This document shows, piece after piece, positions 1 through 5,581 of a stretch of 9,764 nucleotides of DNA. A program made the position numbers and the translations under genes. The stretch covers positions 1 through 9,764 of the forward strand of contig JAGMCC010000032.1 in assembly GCA_023129355.1 (NCBI GenBank), given 5' to 3'. The notes below the pieces were generated by a model, which saw only the letters and a list, made by a program, of their open reading frames with translations, was not told the DNA's origin and made no database searches. This DNA is from Dehalococcoidia bacterium. GTDB lineage: Bacteria > Chloroflexota > Dehalococcoidia > E44-bin15. Numbering within the stretch: position 1 is the stretch's first letter; the number at the start of each line of letters is the position of its first letter.

Positions 1-900
1 GTGGAGGGGATGGGGCGGGAGGAGATCGCGCGGCGATACGGTCGGGTGAGGGAGCTTTTTAGCGGGGGCTGGCTGGGGCTGGGACCCGGGGAGTGGACCG
101 ATGACACGGCGATGATGCTCTGTATCGCCCGCAGCATCGTGGAAAAGGGGCGCTTTGACCCTGAGGATGTAGCCCTAAAATTTCTCGGCTGGTTTCGGGC
201 CGGGGTTTTGGGGATCGGGCGCACTACCTGGGTCGCCCTTGAGGCATTGAGTGGCGGCGCTTCCTGGCAGGATGCGGGGAGGATGGCTCACCAGAGGCTG
301 GGAGGACTCTCAGCGGGCAATGGCAGTATCATGCGCTGCGCCCCCATCGCTCTCCTAGATGCCAAAAACCACGAGAGGTTGATAAAAGAGAGCATCGATA
401 GCTCCCTGATCACCCATTGGGACCCCAGGGCTTGCTGGGGGGCGGTGGCGCTAAACCTGGCGATTGCCCAACTACTTTATGGAGATAAGGCTACCCTTAT
501 TGACAAGGTCGTAACCAAAATTAAACAACCCGATGTTAGAGGGGCGCTGGAGAAGGTCGAAAAGATGAGGATGGCGGACCTGGTGCCCTCGGGCTTTGTC
601 CTGGACACCCTTCAGGCTGCCCTCTGGTGCTTCTTGAATACTACCTCCTTTGAGGATGCCCTGGTATCTGCGGTGAACCTGGGGGGCGATACCGATACCA
701 TCGGGGCGGTATGTGGCGCCCTCTCCGGGGCCTGGTATGGTCTGGAGGAGATACCCTCAAGGTGGCAGCAGCCGCTTGCGGGCAGGCTGGAGTTCATCGA
801 GCTGGCTACTAAGATTTATGAGCTAGCGCAATCTACATCTTCAGCTCGCGGAGCCTCTGGGAAAAGCGAATCAGGTCATCGCGCGGAATCATCCCGATAA
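1..900 (+). CDS. ADP-ribosylglycohydrolase family protein, 5'-truncated by the window edge
   Basis: Predicted to hydrolyse ADP-ribose from modified proteins or small molecules in the cytoplasm, as in the DraG/ARH family with a binuclear metal centre. The visible frame has the N-terminal metal motif TDDT at residues 33-36, GNGSIMR at 107-113, a T-H-W-D segment at 138-141, and the C-terminal metal motif GGDTDT at 228-233. The family normally begins with about 25-30 residues ending in a GDALG-type segment, which are missing here. The GTG at base 1 is therefore probably an internal Val codon, and the gene starts outside the window. The natural family C-terminus is near residue 277 (KIYELAQ). The last ~22-25 residues, rich in Ser, Gly and Arg, are read antisense to the end of the neighbouring protease gene and look like an unselected tail. 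The exact substrate cannot be told from sequence. Confidence 0.88.
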   Translation: MEGMGREEIARRYGRVRELFSGGWLGLGPGEWTDDTAMMLCIARSIVEKGRFDPEDVALKFLGWFRAGVLGIGRTTWVALEALSGGASWQDAGRMAHQRLGGLSAGNGSIMRCAPIALLDAKNHERLIKESIDSSLITHWDPRACWGAVALNLAIAQLLYGDKATLIDKVVTKIKQPDVRGALEKVEKMRMADLVPSGFVLDTLQAALWCFLNTTSFEDALVSAVNLGGDTDTIGAVCGALSGAWYGLEEIPSRWQQPLAGRLEFIELATKIYELAQSTSSARGASGKSESGHRAESSR

Positions 901-1945
901 GCCTACCCTCTCTGACCACAGCCACCAGCTCCAGATTCTCCTCATCCATTCTCTCGAGAATGCTGAGGGCCTCATCAGAGGGCTGTACCATCTTCAGATT
1001 CTCCACAGGGGTCATCGCCTGCCCGGTGGTGGTGAGGTCCCAGTACTCCCGGTGCACCTCCTTGACCTGTTGCATGGTAAGTGACCCGACCACCCTCTCT
1101 CCATCGGTAACCAGGAAGCACTGGCTTGAGGTGGTGAGCAGCGTTCCATTTACCAGTTCCATGATGGTGAGGTGGCGCGGAACGCGGGGAAAATCTCTAG
1201 TCATCACATCTTGAGCGGTGAACCCCTTTAGGGATTCGCGCAGCGTGGTCTGGCGATAGGTCATGCGGGCTGCGCTGTAGAGGAAAAACCCGAGGAATAT
1301 GAACCACAGGCCATCAAGCCAGCCCATTAAGATAAGGATAATGATGCCACCTAGAATAAGTAAATACGAAACCCCGTAGCCCGACATCGTAGCAATTCGC
1401 GTTGCTCGCATATAGTTTCCCGTGACCAGCCAGATAATGGAGCGCAGCACCCTGCCGCCGTCGAGGGGGAAGCCGGGTATCATGTTGAAGATGGCGAGGA
1501 TACCGTTGATGAAGGCAAGCCACCCGGTTAAGGCTGCCACATACTCGTTGCCGCTACTTAACAGGGAAATGCCATAGAATATACCGGCGAGCGCTATGCT
1601 ACACAGTGGCCCGGCGGCAGCCATTCTTAGCTCGGTGGTGGGGCGAGAGGCCTCTTTTCCGATGTGAGCAATGCCACCGAAAAAGAAAAGGGTGATGCTC
1701 TTTGCCGGGATGCCCTCTCTCCTGCCCACCAGGCTATGAGCCAGCTCGTGGGCTACGACCGAGGCGAAGAAGAGAAGGCTGGTAGCGATGCCCACCAGCC
1801 AATAATAGCCTGTAGACCAGTCATAGCCGCTGGGGAAAACGGATAAGGAGAGGAGCACCGTGATAAAGATAAAGATAAGAAACCAGCTATAGTCCAGCCG
1901 GAAGGGGATGCCAAAGATCTTGCCCAGTTGAATCGATTTACCCAC
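833..1945 (-). CDS. Site-2-type intramembrane zinc metalloprotease (M50) with two C-terminal CBS domains
   Basis: Polytopic membrane protease of 370 aa. Hydrophobic segments lie near residues 19-36, 46-68, 105-130, 139-155 and 190-225. The zinc-binding HELAH motif is at 66-70, and the third-ligand motif NMIPGFPLDGG is at 154-164, which is the signature of the CBS-containing site-2 protease subgroup. Two CBS modules follow at about 243-300 and 306-365. In other CBS proteins these bind adenine nucleotides, so activity may be nucleotide-gated (inference). The start is GTG at 1943-1945, preceded by the purine-rich AAGGGTGAG. A candidate promoter lies 30-58 bp upstream. The substrate is unknown; relatives cleave anti-sigma factors or clear membrane proteins. 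The 3' end overlaps the convergent ADP-ribosylglycohydrolase gene by 68 bp. Confidence 0.93.
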   Translation of the reverse strand: MGKSIQLGKIFGIPFRLDYSWFLIFIFITVLLSLSVFPSGYDWSTGYYWLVGIATSLLFFASVVAHELAHSLVGRREGIPAKSITLFFFGGIAHIGKEASRPTTELRMAAAGPLCSIALAGIFYGISLLSSGNEYVAALTGWLAFINGILAIFNMIPGFPLDGGRVLRSIIWLVTGNYMRATRIATMSGYGVSYLLILGGIIILILMGWLDGLWFIFLGFFLYSAARMTYRQTTLRESLKGFTAQDVMTRDFPRVPRHLTIMELVNGTLLTTSSQCFLVTDGERVVGSLTMQQVKEVHREYWDLTTTGQAMTPVENLKMVQPSDEALSILERMDEENLELVAVVREGRLIGMIPRDDLIRFSQRLRELKM

Positions 1946-1974
1946 TTCTCACCCTTACCCACGTTCCGTAGTTC

Positions 1975-2003
1975 ACATTACAGCAACGGTTAGGGAGTGT
2001 CAA
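1975..2003 (-). promoter_or_regulatory. Candidate sigma70 promoter of the M50 protease gene
   Basis: On the minus strand a perfect -35 TTGACA (1998-2003) is followed by TGTAAT (1977-1982) after 15 bp, or TAATGT (1975-1980) after 17 bp. Transcription would begin about 20-25 bp before the GTG start at 1945. The -35 is strong but the -10 assignment is ambiguous. Confidence 0.5.
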
Positions 2004-2057
2004 TGAGCTTTACTAAGCAATCGCCTTGAAATTAGAGGTCGGCTTCCTGTAGAGGAG

Positions 2058-2112
2058 TGTCTTGGACGAAAAAGTGTCAATTTTCTGTACTCGTCCAGTA
2101 CATTTAGTGTCC
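2058..2112. other. Possible insertion-sequence end remnant with inverted and repeated motifs
   Basis: A 7-bp inverted repeat, TGGACGA (2063-2069) and TCGTCCA (2091-2097), brackets 21 bp. GTGTC occurs at 2058-2062, 2074-2078 and 2108-2112. Short GTGTC motifs with GTCCAGTAC-type sequence resemble insertion-sequence termini, but no transposase or matching second end is visible. The identification is a guess from texture. Confidence 0.2.
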
Positions 2113-2124
2113 GGTTACACCCTT

Positions 2125-2156
2125 GGGTAGGCTGGCCGACGTCGGCCAGCCTACCC
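2125..2156. repeat. 32-bp perfect palindrome, copy 1
   Basis: Each 16-nt arm is GGGTAGGCTGGCCGAC or its complement, meeting at 2140/2141 with no loop. The central 26 bp are identical to the palindrome at 2548-2579. The two differ only near their ends (GGGTAGG against GGTTAGG), with compensating changes on both sides that keep the pairing. It lies in non-coding DNA between two minus-strand genes. It looks like a dispersed palindromic unit rather than a single operator. Confidence 0.85.
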
Positions 2157-2196
2157 GGCGGATCGAGGTCACGCGGCGGATATTGGGTCTCAGCGG

Positions 2197-2233
2197 ATGT
2201 GGTGGGTTTCGTTGCACTATACCCACCCTACAT
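2197..2233. repeat. Imperfect palindromic repeat with GGTGGGT/ACCCACC arms
   Basis: GGTGGGT (2201-2207) pairs with ACCCACC (2221-2227) across a 13-nt loop. ATGT/ACAT extends the stem after a 2-nt bulge. The sequence resembles a common class of intergenic GGTGGGTT...ACCCACC repeats seen in many bacterial genomes (recognised from memory). Confidence 0.5.
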
Positions 2234-2285
2234 TTGCCCGCCGCAGGGTGCCCTTGTTGTAGTGCGCTGCAGGTCTCCCCTGTCG

Positions 2286-2306
2286 TTGCCCGACTTGATC
2301 GGGCAA
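2286..2306. repeat. Hairpin repeat unit, TTGCCCGA stem
   Basis: The 8-bp perfect stem TTGCCCGA (2286-2293) and TCGGGCAA (2299-2306) has a 5-nt loop. It is followed closely by the related unit at 2336-2358. The ATCCAG (2306-2311) and CTGGAT (2332-2337) segments also pair, so the two hairpins may form one composite element. Confidence 0.6.
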
Positions 2307-2335
2307 TCCAGAAAATGGCTCATCATGCTTCCTGG

Positions 2336-2358
2336 ATCATCCGGTCAAGCCGGATGAT
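2336..2358. repeat. Hairpin repeat unit, ATCATCCGG stem
   Basis: The 9-bp perfect stem ATCATCCGG (2336-2344) and CCGGATGAT (2350-2358) has the loop TCAAG, and GACA follows. It has the same architecture as the preceding hairpin: a CAAG/CTTG-type loop and TGTC/GACA nearby. It is probably the other half of one mobile palindromic element. Confidence 0.6.
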
Positions 2359-2407
2359 GACACTGGGGTATTATCCTCCTGTCACTGGGCGCTGCGGACT
2401 CTAAACT

Positions 2408-2443
2408 GTCATTGCGAGCCCCGACAAGTCGGGGCGTGGCAAT
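2408..2443. repeat. GTCATTGCGAG-type palindromic repeat
   Basis: It begins with GTCATTGCGAG. The inner 7-bp stem is CCCCGAC (2419-2425) with GTCGGGG (2428-2434) around an AA loop. The outer ATTGC/GCAAT arms also pair. The GTCATTGCGAG...GTGGCAAT framework is a widespread class of bacterial intergenic repeat (recognised from memory). Confidence 0.65.
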
Positions 2444-2451
2444 CCCCACGT

Positions 2452-2507
2452 TGTCATGCTGAACTTGTTTCAGCGTCTCCGCATTAATCCTGAGATCCCG
2501 AAACAAG
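2452..2507. repeat. Palindromic repeat with CTTGTTTC/GAAACAAG arms
   Basis: TGTCATGCTGAACTTGTTTC is followed 28 nt later by GAAACAAG. The 8-bp arms are at 2464-2471 and 2500-2507, and AATCCTGAGATC lies between them. This is typical of another common family of bacterial interspersed repeats and sits directly after the GTCATTGCGAG unit. Confidence 0.6.
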
Positions 2508-2547
2508 AACAAATAATAATGAGCAAAATCCAAAAGTGGGGGTCCGG

Positions 2548-2579
2548 GGTTAGGCTGGCCGACGTCGGCCAGCCTAACC
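2548..2579. repeat. 32-bp perfect palindrome, copy 2
   Basis: Each 16-nt arm is GGTTAGGCTGGCCGAC or its complement, centred at 2563/2564. The 26-bp core matches the copy at 2125-2156 exactly. It lies 96 bp past the agmatinase stop codon, so a transcript leaving that operon would form a very stable hairpin. No clean U-tract follows, so a terminator role is only possible. Confidence 0.85.
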
Positions 2580-2592
2580 GCTTATGGCTATT

Positions 2593-2626
2593 TGGGTAGC
2601 CTGGAGCATCGGCTCCAACCTACCCA
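2593..2626. repeat. Degenerate relative of the GGGTAG...CTACCC palindrome
   Basis: TGGGTAG...TGGAGC (2593-2607) pairs with GCTCCA...CTACCCA (2612-2626) with two internal mismatches and the loop ATCG. The outer GGGTAG/CTACCC termini match those of the palindrome at 2125-2156, suggesting a third, diverged member of one family. Confidence 0.5.
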
Positions 2627-2675
2627 TAAACACATACCCCCGCCCCCGATTAGAATTGAAGGTGGAGGCAGGCTT

Positions 2676-3563
2676 TTAGTAGCGTTTGGGCTTGGGCAAA
2701 AGGGGCAGGAAACCGATGAGCTTGTAGGCTAGCTTTGCGGCGATGAAGGCACAGGATGAGGGCCCCTCCCTGGGGCAGAGCTCCACCAGGTCGCAGCCCA
2801 CGATACGTCTATGCTCCGCCACCCGCCGCAATATCCTCAATATTTCATGCCAGCCAATGCCCCCGGGCTCCGGGGTGCTCACCGCTGACATAATCGATGG
2901 ATCGAGGACATCAAGGTCAATGGTGATATAAACATCCGCTGTCAGGGCGGAGACGATCCCTTCTTCATCCAAAGGAAGGCCCTGAGCGAAAAAGGGGTGC
3001 ATCTGATTGAGGGTAAGGAAGCGGTGCTCCTCCTGGCTCAGGCTGCGAATGCCTACCTGAACAATGGGGCAGCACTCCAGCACCCTCCTCATCACACAGG
3101 CGTGGCTATATTTTGAATCCTCATACTCATCTCGGAGATCGGCATGGGCGTCCAGTTGCAATACCGAGAGGCCATCGAACCGCTCCCTGAAGGCCCTCAC
3201 CATGCCGACGGTGAGCGAGTGTTCCCCACCGAGCATCACTACAAACTTACCTTTTTGAAGTAAGTCTCTTGCCACTTCATAGACGCGTGTTATGGTCTCC
3301 TCCGGCCCCTTCATGGACGGCTCAAGCTCAGGCAGGGTGTGAATCCCCACCAGGTAGCTCTCCCGGTCAAGTTCATGGTCGTAGAGCTCCAGGTATCGGG
3401 AGGCATCGATGATGGCCATGGGGCCATCCCGTGAGCCGCTCCTCCAGTCGGTGGTGCTGTCGTAGGGGACAGGGAGGATCACCACTTTCGATGTTTCGAA
3501 GTCGGCATATTGGGGAGGGAGGGCGGCGAAGTTTCGCTGGGGGTAAAAAAGTTCCTTGTTCAT
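2676..3563 (-). CDS. speB: Agmatinase / ureohydrolase family enzyme
   Basis: Binuclear manganese ureohydrolase of 295 aa, predicted to convert agmatine to putrescine plus urea in the cytosol. All metal-site motifs are present: GGEHS (112-116, His115), DAHAD (138-142) and DLDVLDPS (216-223). The substrate-loop histidine in YSHACVMRR (152-160) is also present. Length and the TPEPGG motif (230-235) fit agmatinases better than arginases, but guanidinobutyrase or another guanidino-hydrolase cannot be excluded. Its ATG (3561-3563) overlaps the TGA of the upstream DHS-like gene as ATGA. There is no strong ribosome-binding site of its own, so it is probably translationally coupled. It is the last gene of the speD-dys-speB cluster. 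Confidence 0.9.
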   Translation of the reverse strand: MNKELFYPQRNFAALPPQYADFETSKVVILPVPYDSTTDWRSGSRDGPMAIIDASRYLELYDHELDRESYLVGIHTLPELEPSMKGPEETITRVYEVARDLLQKGKFVVMLGGEHSLTVGMVRAFRERFDGLSVLQLDAHADLRDEYEDSKYSHACVMRRVLECCPIVQVGIRSLSQEEHRFLTLNQMHPFFAQGLPLDEEGIVSALTADVYITIDLDVLDPSIMSAVSTPEPGGIGWHEILRILRRVAEHRRIVGCDLVELCPREGPSSCAFIAAKLAYKLIGFLPLLPKPKRY

Positions 3564-4618
3564 CGGATGGTTAATTCTTTTCCCAGGATGAAGGATGGCT
3601 TCTTTCTGTTCTCGATTATCTGGGCGGAGCTTTCGCTGAGGGCACTTACCATGATGGGAAGGGCGATGGTGGCATCGGAGTTTATGGTAACGGTAGCTGC
3701 ATCAGGGGTGATCTTCCGCCAGGAGCGGGCCTCCTCAAAGGTGCAGCCACTCAATCCCCCCCATTGTGGGGAGTCGGTGGTGACCTGGATGGCGTATTGG
3801 TGCCCCTTAAGCTCCTTGCCGAAGATATCACCACAAAGCTCCACTTGCTGGATGAAATTCTTCGGCGTACCTCCGCCGATAAAGATAACCCCTGTGGATG
3901 GAGCGGAGCAGGCGATCTGGATCATCTCGACGATGTCTTTAATCACATCGAAGAGGAGGTGACTTTCCCCTTTCACCCGCGCCTCAGCTAGCGCCGTGCC
4001 AAATACGCTATCTCCGGGGGCGGGGCAATAGATAGGGAGGTTGGCTTTGGCCGCAGCGGTGAGCATCCCTACCTCCTTCCCCTGGCTGGAGAGCGCTTTG
4101 CCCAGTAGAAAGAAAAACTCCCTGGTGGTATAGGCTCGGTTCGGTTCCAGAGAGGAGGAGAAATCTATGACAAACCTCTCGGTCTTGTCGAATTCCTCCG
4201 CGGAGAGGAATGTATCATAGATTCGATAGGTTTTTGAGCTCGCCAGCTCTTGGTCATCGGTGCAACTATCACCCTGCCAGTGGGATCTTCCCAAGCTCTC
4301 GTGGAGGTCATGAAAGAGATTGGCGCCGGTCGATACCAGGCAGTCAATGAGGCGATTCTGGATGAGGTAGACCATAACCTGGCGCATCCCCGCCGGAACC
4401 ATGGCGCCGGCCAGTCCCAGGAGGATAGTGCGCTCCCCGGCGAGCATCTGCGACCATATTTCCACGCCGCGCGCTAGGTTTCTCGCCTGGAAGGATGTCC
4501 CCGCCATCCGCTGCACCAGCTCGGATACAGAGCATCCCGGGGATATGGGGAAAGGGGTGATCGGCTTTTCATATTTGCGCACTTTTTCGAACTCTACGTA
4601 GCGTGACTCTTTAGCCAA
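3560..4618 (-). CDS. Deoxyhypusine synthase-like protein; probable NAD-dependent aminobutyltransferase of polyamine metabolism
   Basis: Homologue of deoxyhypusine synthase, 352 aa. The family oxidises spermidine with NAD and passes an aminobutyl group through a lysine imine. Visible landmarks are GAMVPAGM (71-78), STGANLFHDLHE (96-107), GGGTPKNF (248-255), QVTTDSPQWGGLSGC (278-292) and SWRK (299-302), where Lys302 is the catalytic-lysine position. DAT near 315-317 also fits. The GGLSGCTFEEA variant is typical of the bacterial branch. Bacteria lack eIF5A, the normal acceptor, so a small-amine acceptor (for example putrescine giving homospermidine) is inferred from the agmatinase and SpeD neighbours. 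The start is uncertain. The TTG at 4616-4618 comes two codons after an in-frame stop and lacks a clear ribosome-binding site; the GTG at codon 13 is an alternative. The leader is partly duplicated upstream. Confidence 0.87.
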   Translation of the reverse strand: MAKESRYVEFEKVRKYEKPITPFPISPGCSVSELVQRMAGTSFQARNLARGVEIWSQMLAGERTILLGLAGAMVPAGMRQVMVYLIQNRLIDCLVSTGANLFHDLHESLGRSHWQGDSCTDDQELASSKTYRIYDTFLSAEEFDKTERFVIDFSSSLEPNRAYTTREFFFLLGKALSSQGKEVGMLTAAAKANLPIYCPAPGDSVFGTALAEARVKGESHLLFDVIKDIVEMIQIACSAPSTGVIFIGGGTPKNFIQQVELCGDIFGKELKGHQYAIQVTTDSPQWGGLSGCTFEEARSWRKITPDAATVTINSDATIALPIMVSALSESSAQIIENRKKPSFILGKELTIR

Positions 4619-4646
4619 ATGCTAAGATGCTGGTTTAACTCCATCT
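4583..4646 (-). repeat. Degenerate direct repeat over the start of the DHS-like gene, copy A
   Basis: This copy covers the leader and first 11 codons of the DHS-like gene. It aligns to 4667-4731 with about 80% identity over the 25 bp from GGCTAA to AGAG, and weaker identity up to a shared AGATGGAG. The two copies are about 85 bp apart. Confidence 0.55.
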
Positions 4647-4666
4647 ACGTCGAAGAGGGCTGCCAA

Positions 4667-4731
4667 TTTTTGAACCTCTGCGTAACGCGACTTCTTAGCC
4701 TCACGCTACAATATCCAGTTGCTCTCCATCT
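4667..4731 (-). repeat. Degenerate direct repeat upstream of the DHS-like gene, copy B
   Basis: Read in the frame equivalent to the gene start, this copy gives EAKKSRYAEVQK against MAKESRYVEFEK. It then runs on to a TAG at 4622-4624, and a TAG also precedes it at 4706-4708. No start codon lies at the equivalent position, so it looks like a decayed duplicate of the gene's 5' end within the 133-bp gap after speD, not a gene. Confidence 0.5.
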
Positions 4732-4751
4732 TCCCTGAACGGGGCTAATAA

Positions 4752-5135
4752 TTAGACAGCTTTCAAGTCTGCCGTCTCCATATGGGAGTATTCCAAACCC
4801 CTATTGAGGAGGTAACTCTTTATCTCGGTGAATTCAAATCTATCCTTGAGTTCCCTGATCGCTTGCTCTGAGTCAAAGTCCTTGCAGGAGAAAATATCTA
4901 TATTGACATAACGCCTTTCAGGGAAGGTGTGGATGCTGATATGGCTCTCCGCGATAAGCACGAAGCCCGATATCCCCCAATCCTCGGGTTTTGAGCCGAT
5001 GTATTTACGGACCCGTGGCGGTTCCACCTTAGTCATCCCTATCTGGGATGGGTAGTGGTCCAGGAGCTCGTAGATCAGGTCCTCACTCTCCAGCGTCTTG
5101 CGATTAGCAGCAAAACCATCGATAATCAGGTGCAT
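4752..5135 (-). CDS. speD: Pyruvoyl-dependent decarboxylase of the S-adenosylmethionine decarboxylase (SpeD) family
   Basis: Short prokaryotic SpeD, 127 aa, expected to self-cleave into two chains and form a pyruvoyl cofactor. The cleavage site is Glu63-Ser64 in IAESHISIHTFPE (61-73). The processing histidine is His69 and the catalytic cysteine is Cys84 in FSCKD (82-86). The usual product is decarboxylated AdoMet, the aminopropyl donor for spermidine. No aminopropyltransferase gene is in the window. SpeD homologues in some archaea and bacteria have become arginine or ornithine decarboxylases, and an arginine decarboxylase would feed the agmatinase directly. The start is ATG at 5133-5135, with AAAGGGGG about 7 nt upstream. 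A gap of 133 bp separates it from the DHS-like gene. Confidence 0.88.
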   Translation of the reverse strand: MHLIIDGFAANRKTLESEDLIYELLDHYPSQIGMTKVEPPRVRKYIGSKPEDWGISGFVLIAESHISIHTFPERRYVNIDIFSCKDFDSEQAIRELKDRFEFTEIKSYLLNRGLEYSHMETADLKAV

Positions 5136-5167
5136 CTCATCCCCCTTTCTCTTTTCGCTCTTAACCC

Positions 5168-5183
5168 ATGTTCTTTTGGAACA
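5168..5183. promoter_or_regulatory. Small inverted repeat in the speD leader
   Basis: TGTTC and GAACA are separated by 5 nt on the minus strand, about 35-50 bp upstream of the speD start and inside the 169-bp gap after the HTH gene. It could be an operator-like dyad or chance. No convincing promoter was found here: a TTGACA at 5292-5297 has no -10 at proper spacing. Confidence 0.2.
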
Positions 5184-5304
5184 AAAACCTCACGGGTAGA
5201 GGGCGGCTTTCTGTAGCTTTAGCGACTAGTACGAATAAACAAAACATATCCACCCCCCCCAGCTACTGGAGGAAGTGGAGTTTATATAGATTGTCAAGGC
5301 TCAA

Positions 5305-5493
5305 CTATTGCTTCGCTGCTTCGATAAGCTTACCCTCGTACCACTTGTCCAGGTCTTCTTTCCTGACGCGATAGGCTTTGCCAATCTTTGCCGCAGGAAG
5401 CTTCCGATCGCGGCACCACCGTTGAATAGTGGGCCTACTCACCTTCAGGATTCTGGTTATCTCCTCCACAGACAATAATTCATCTTCGTCCAC
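5305..5493 (-). CDS. Small MerR/excisionase-type helix-turn-helix DNA-binding protein
   Basis: About 62 aa, essentially one winged-HTH domain of the excisionase/HTH_17 type. It contains LLSVEEITRILKVSRPTIQR (the HTH), then WCRDRKLPAAKIGKAYRV and the closing RKEDLDKWYE. Proteins of this kind bind short operators, acting as phage/plasmid excisionases or as chromosomal regulators. No integrase lies nearby. The frame is open up to a GTG at 5557-5559, but that codon overlaps the predicted promoter. The GTG at 5491-5493, with GGGGG 11 nt upstream, fits both the promoter and the usual domain length, so it is chosen here. The target is unknown; the adjacent genes (speD cluster downstream, membrane protein upstream) are only candidates by position. 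Confidence 0.8.
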   Translation of the reverse strand: MDEDELLSVEEITRILKVSRPTIQRWCRDRKLPAAKIGKAYRVRKEDLDKWYEGKLIEAAKQ

Positions 5494-5547
5494 AAAGAAC
5501 CAGTCCCCCTTCTTTGCCCCGAATATCGGGACACCAACGTTTTGGCG

Positions 5548-5576
5548 ATAATAGCACACTTTTCAGCACAATGCAA
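5548..5576 (-). promoter_or_regulatory. Strong extended sigma70 promoter of the HTH gene
   Basis: On the minus strand TTGCAT (5571-5576), a 17-bp spacer and TATTAT (5548-5553), with TG one base before the -10 (extended -10). Predicted transcription start is near 5540, giving a leader of about 47 nt before the GTG at 5493. It is squeezed between the stop codon of the upstream gene (5582) and the HTH coding region. Confidence 0.65.
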
Positions 5577-5581
5577 TGCTT

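Noticed and set aside
2123..2404. 93-codon open frame on the + strand in the intergenic block
   Set aside because: It is built from palindromic repeats, and its ARLDRAIQ and WIIRSSRMMT segments are the usual translation of such repeats. It has no ribosome-binding site or domain.
2345..2533. 62-codon open frame on the - strand
   Set aside because: It also runs through repeat units (AETLKQVQHDN-type translation of an interspersed repeat) and is not a gene.
2548..2579. Palindrome as a rho-independent terminator of the polyamine operon
   Set aside because: The stem is strong, but the downstream minus-strand sequence is C-rich rather than a U-tract. It is kept as a repeat only.
4716..4728. Tiny ATG frame (MESNWIL) in the dys leader as a polyamine-sensing upstream peptide
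   Set aside because: It is only seven codons, and the matching frame in the other repeat copy is not conserved. The resemblance to regulatory leaders is too thin.
5253..5260. Run of eight C as a phase-variable tract
   Set aside because: It lies in non-coding DNA about 120 bp from speD and outside any promoter spacer, so nothing supports switching.
5292..5297. TTGACA on the - strand as a speD promoter
   Set aside because: No -10-like hexamer lies 15-19 bp downstream, and TATATA is only 4 bp away.
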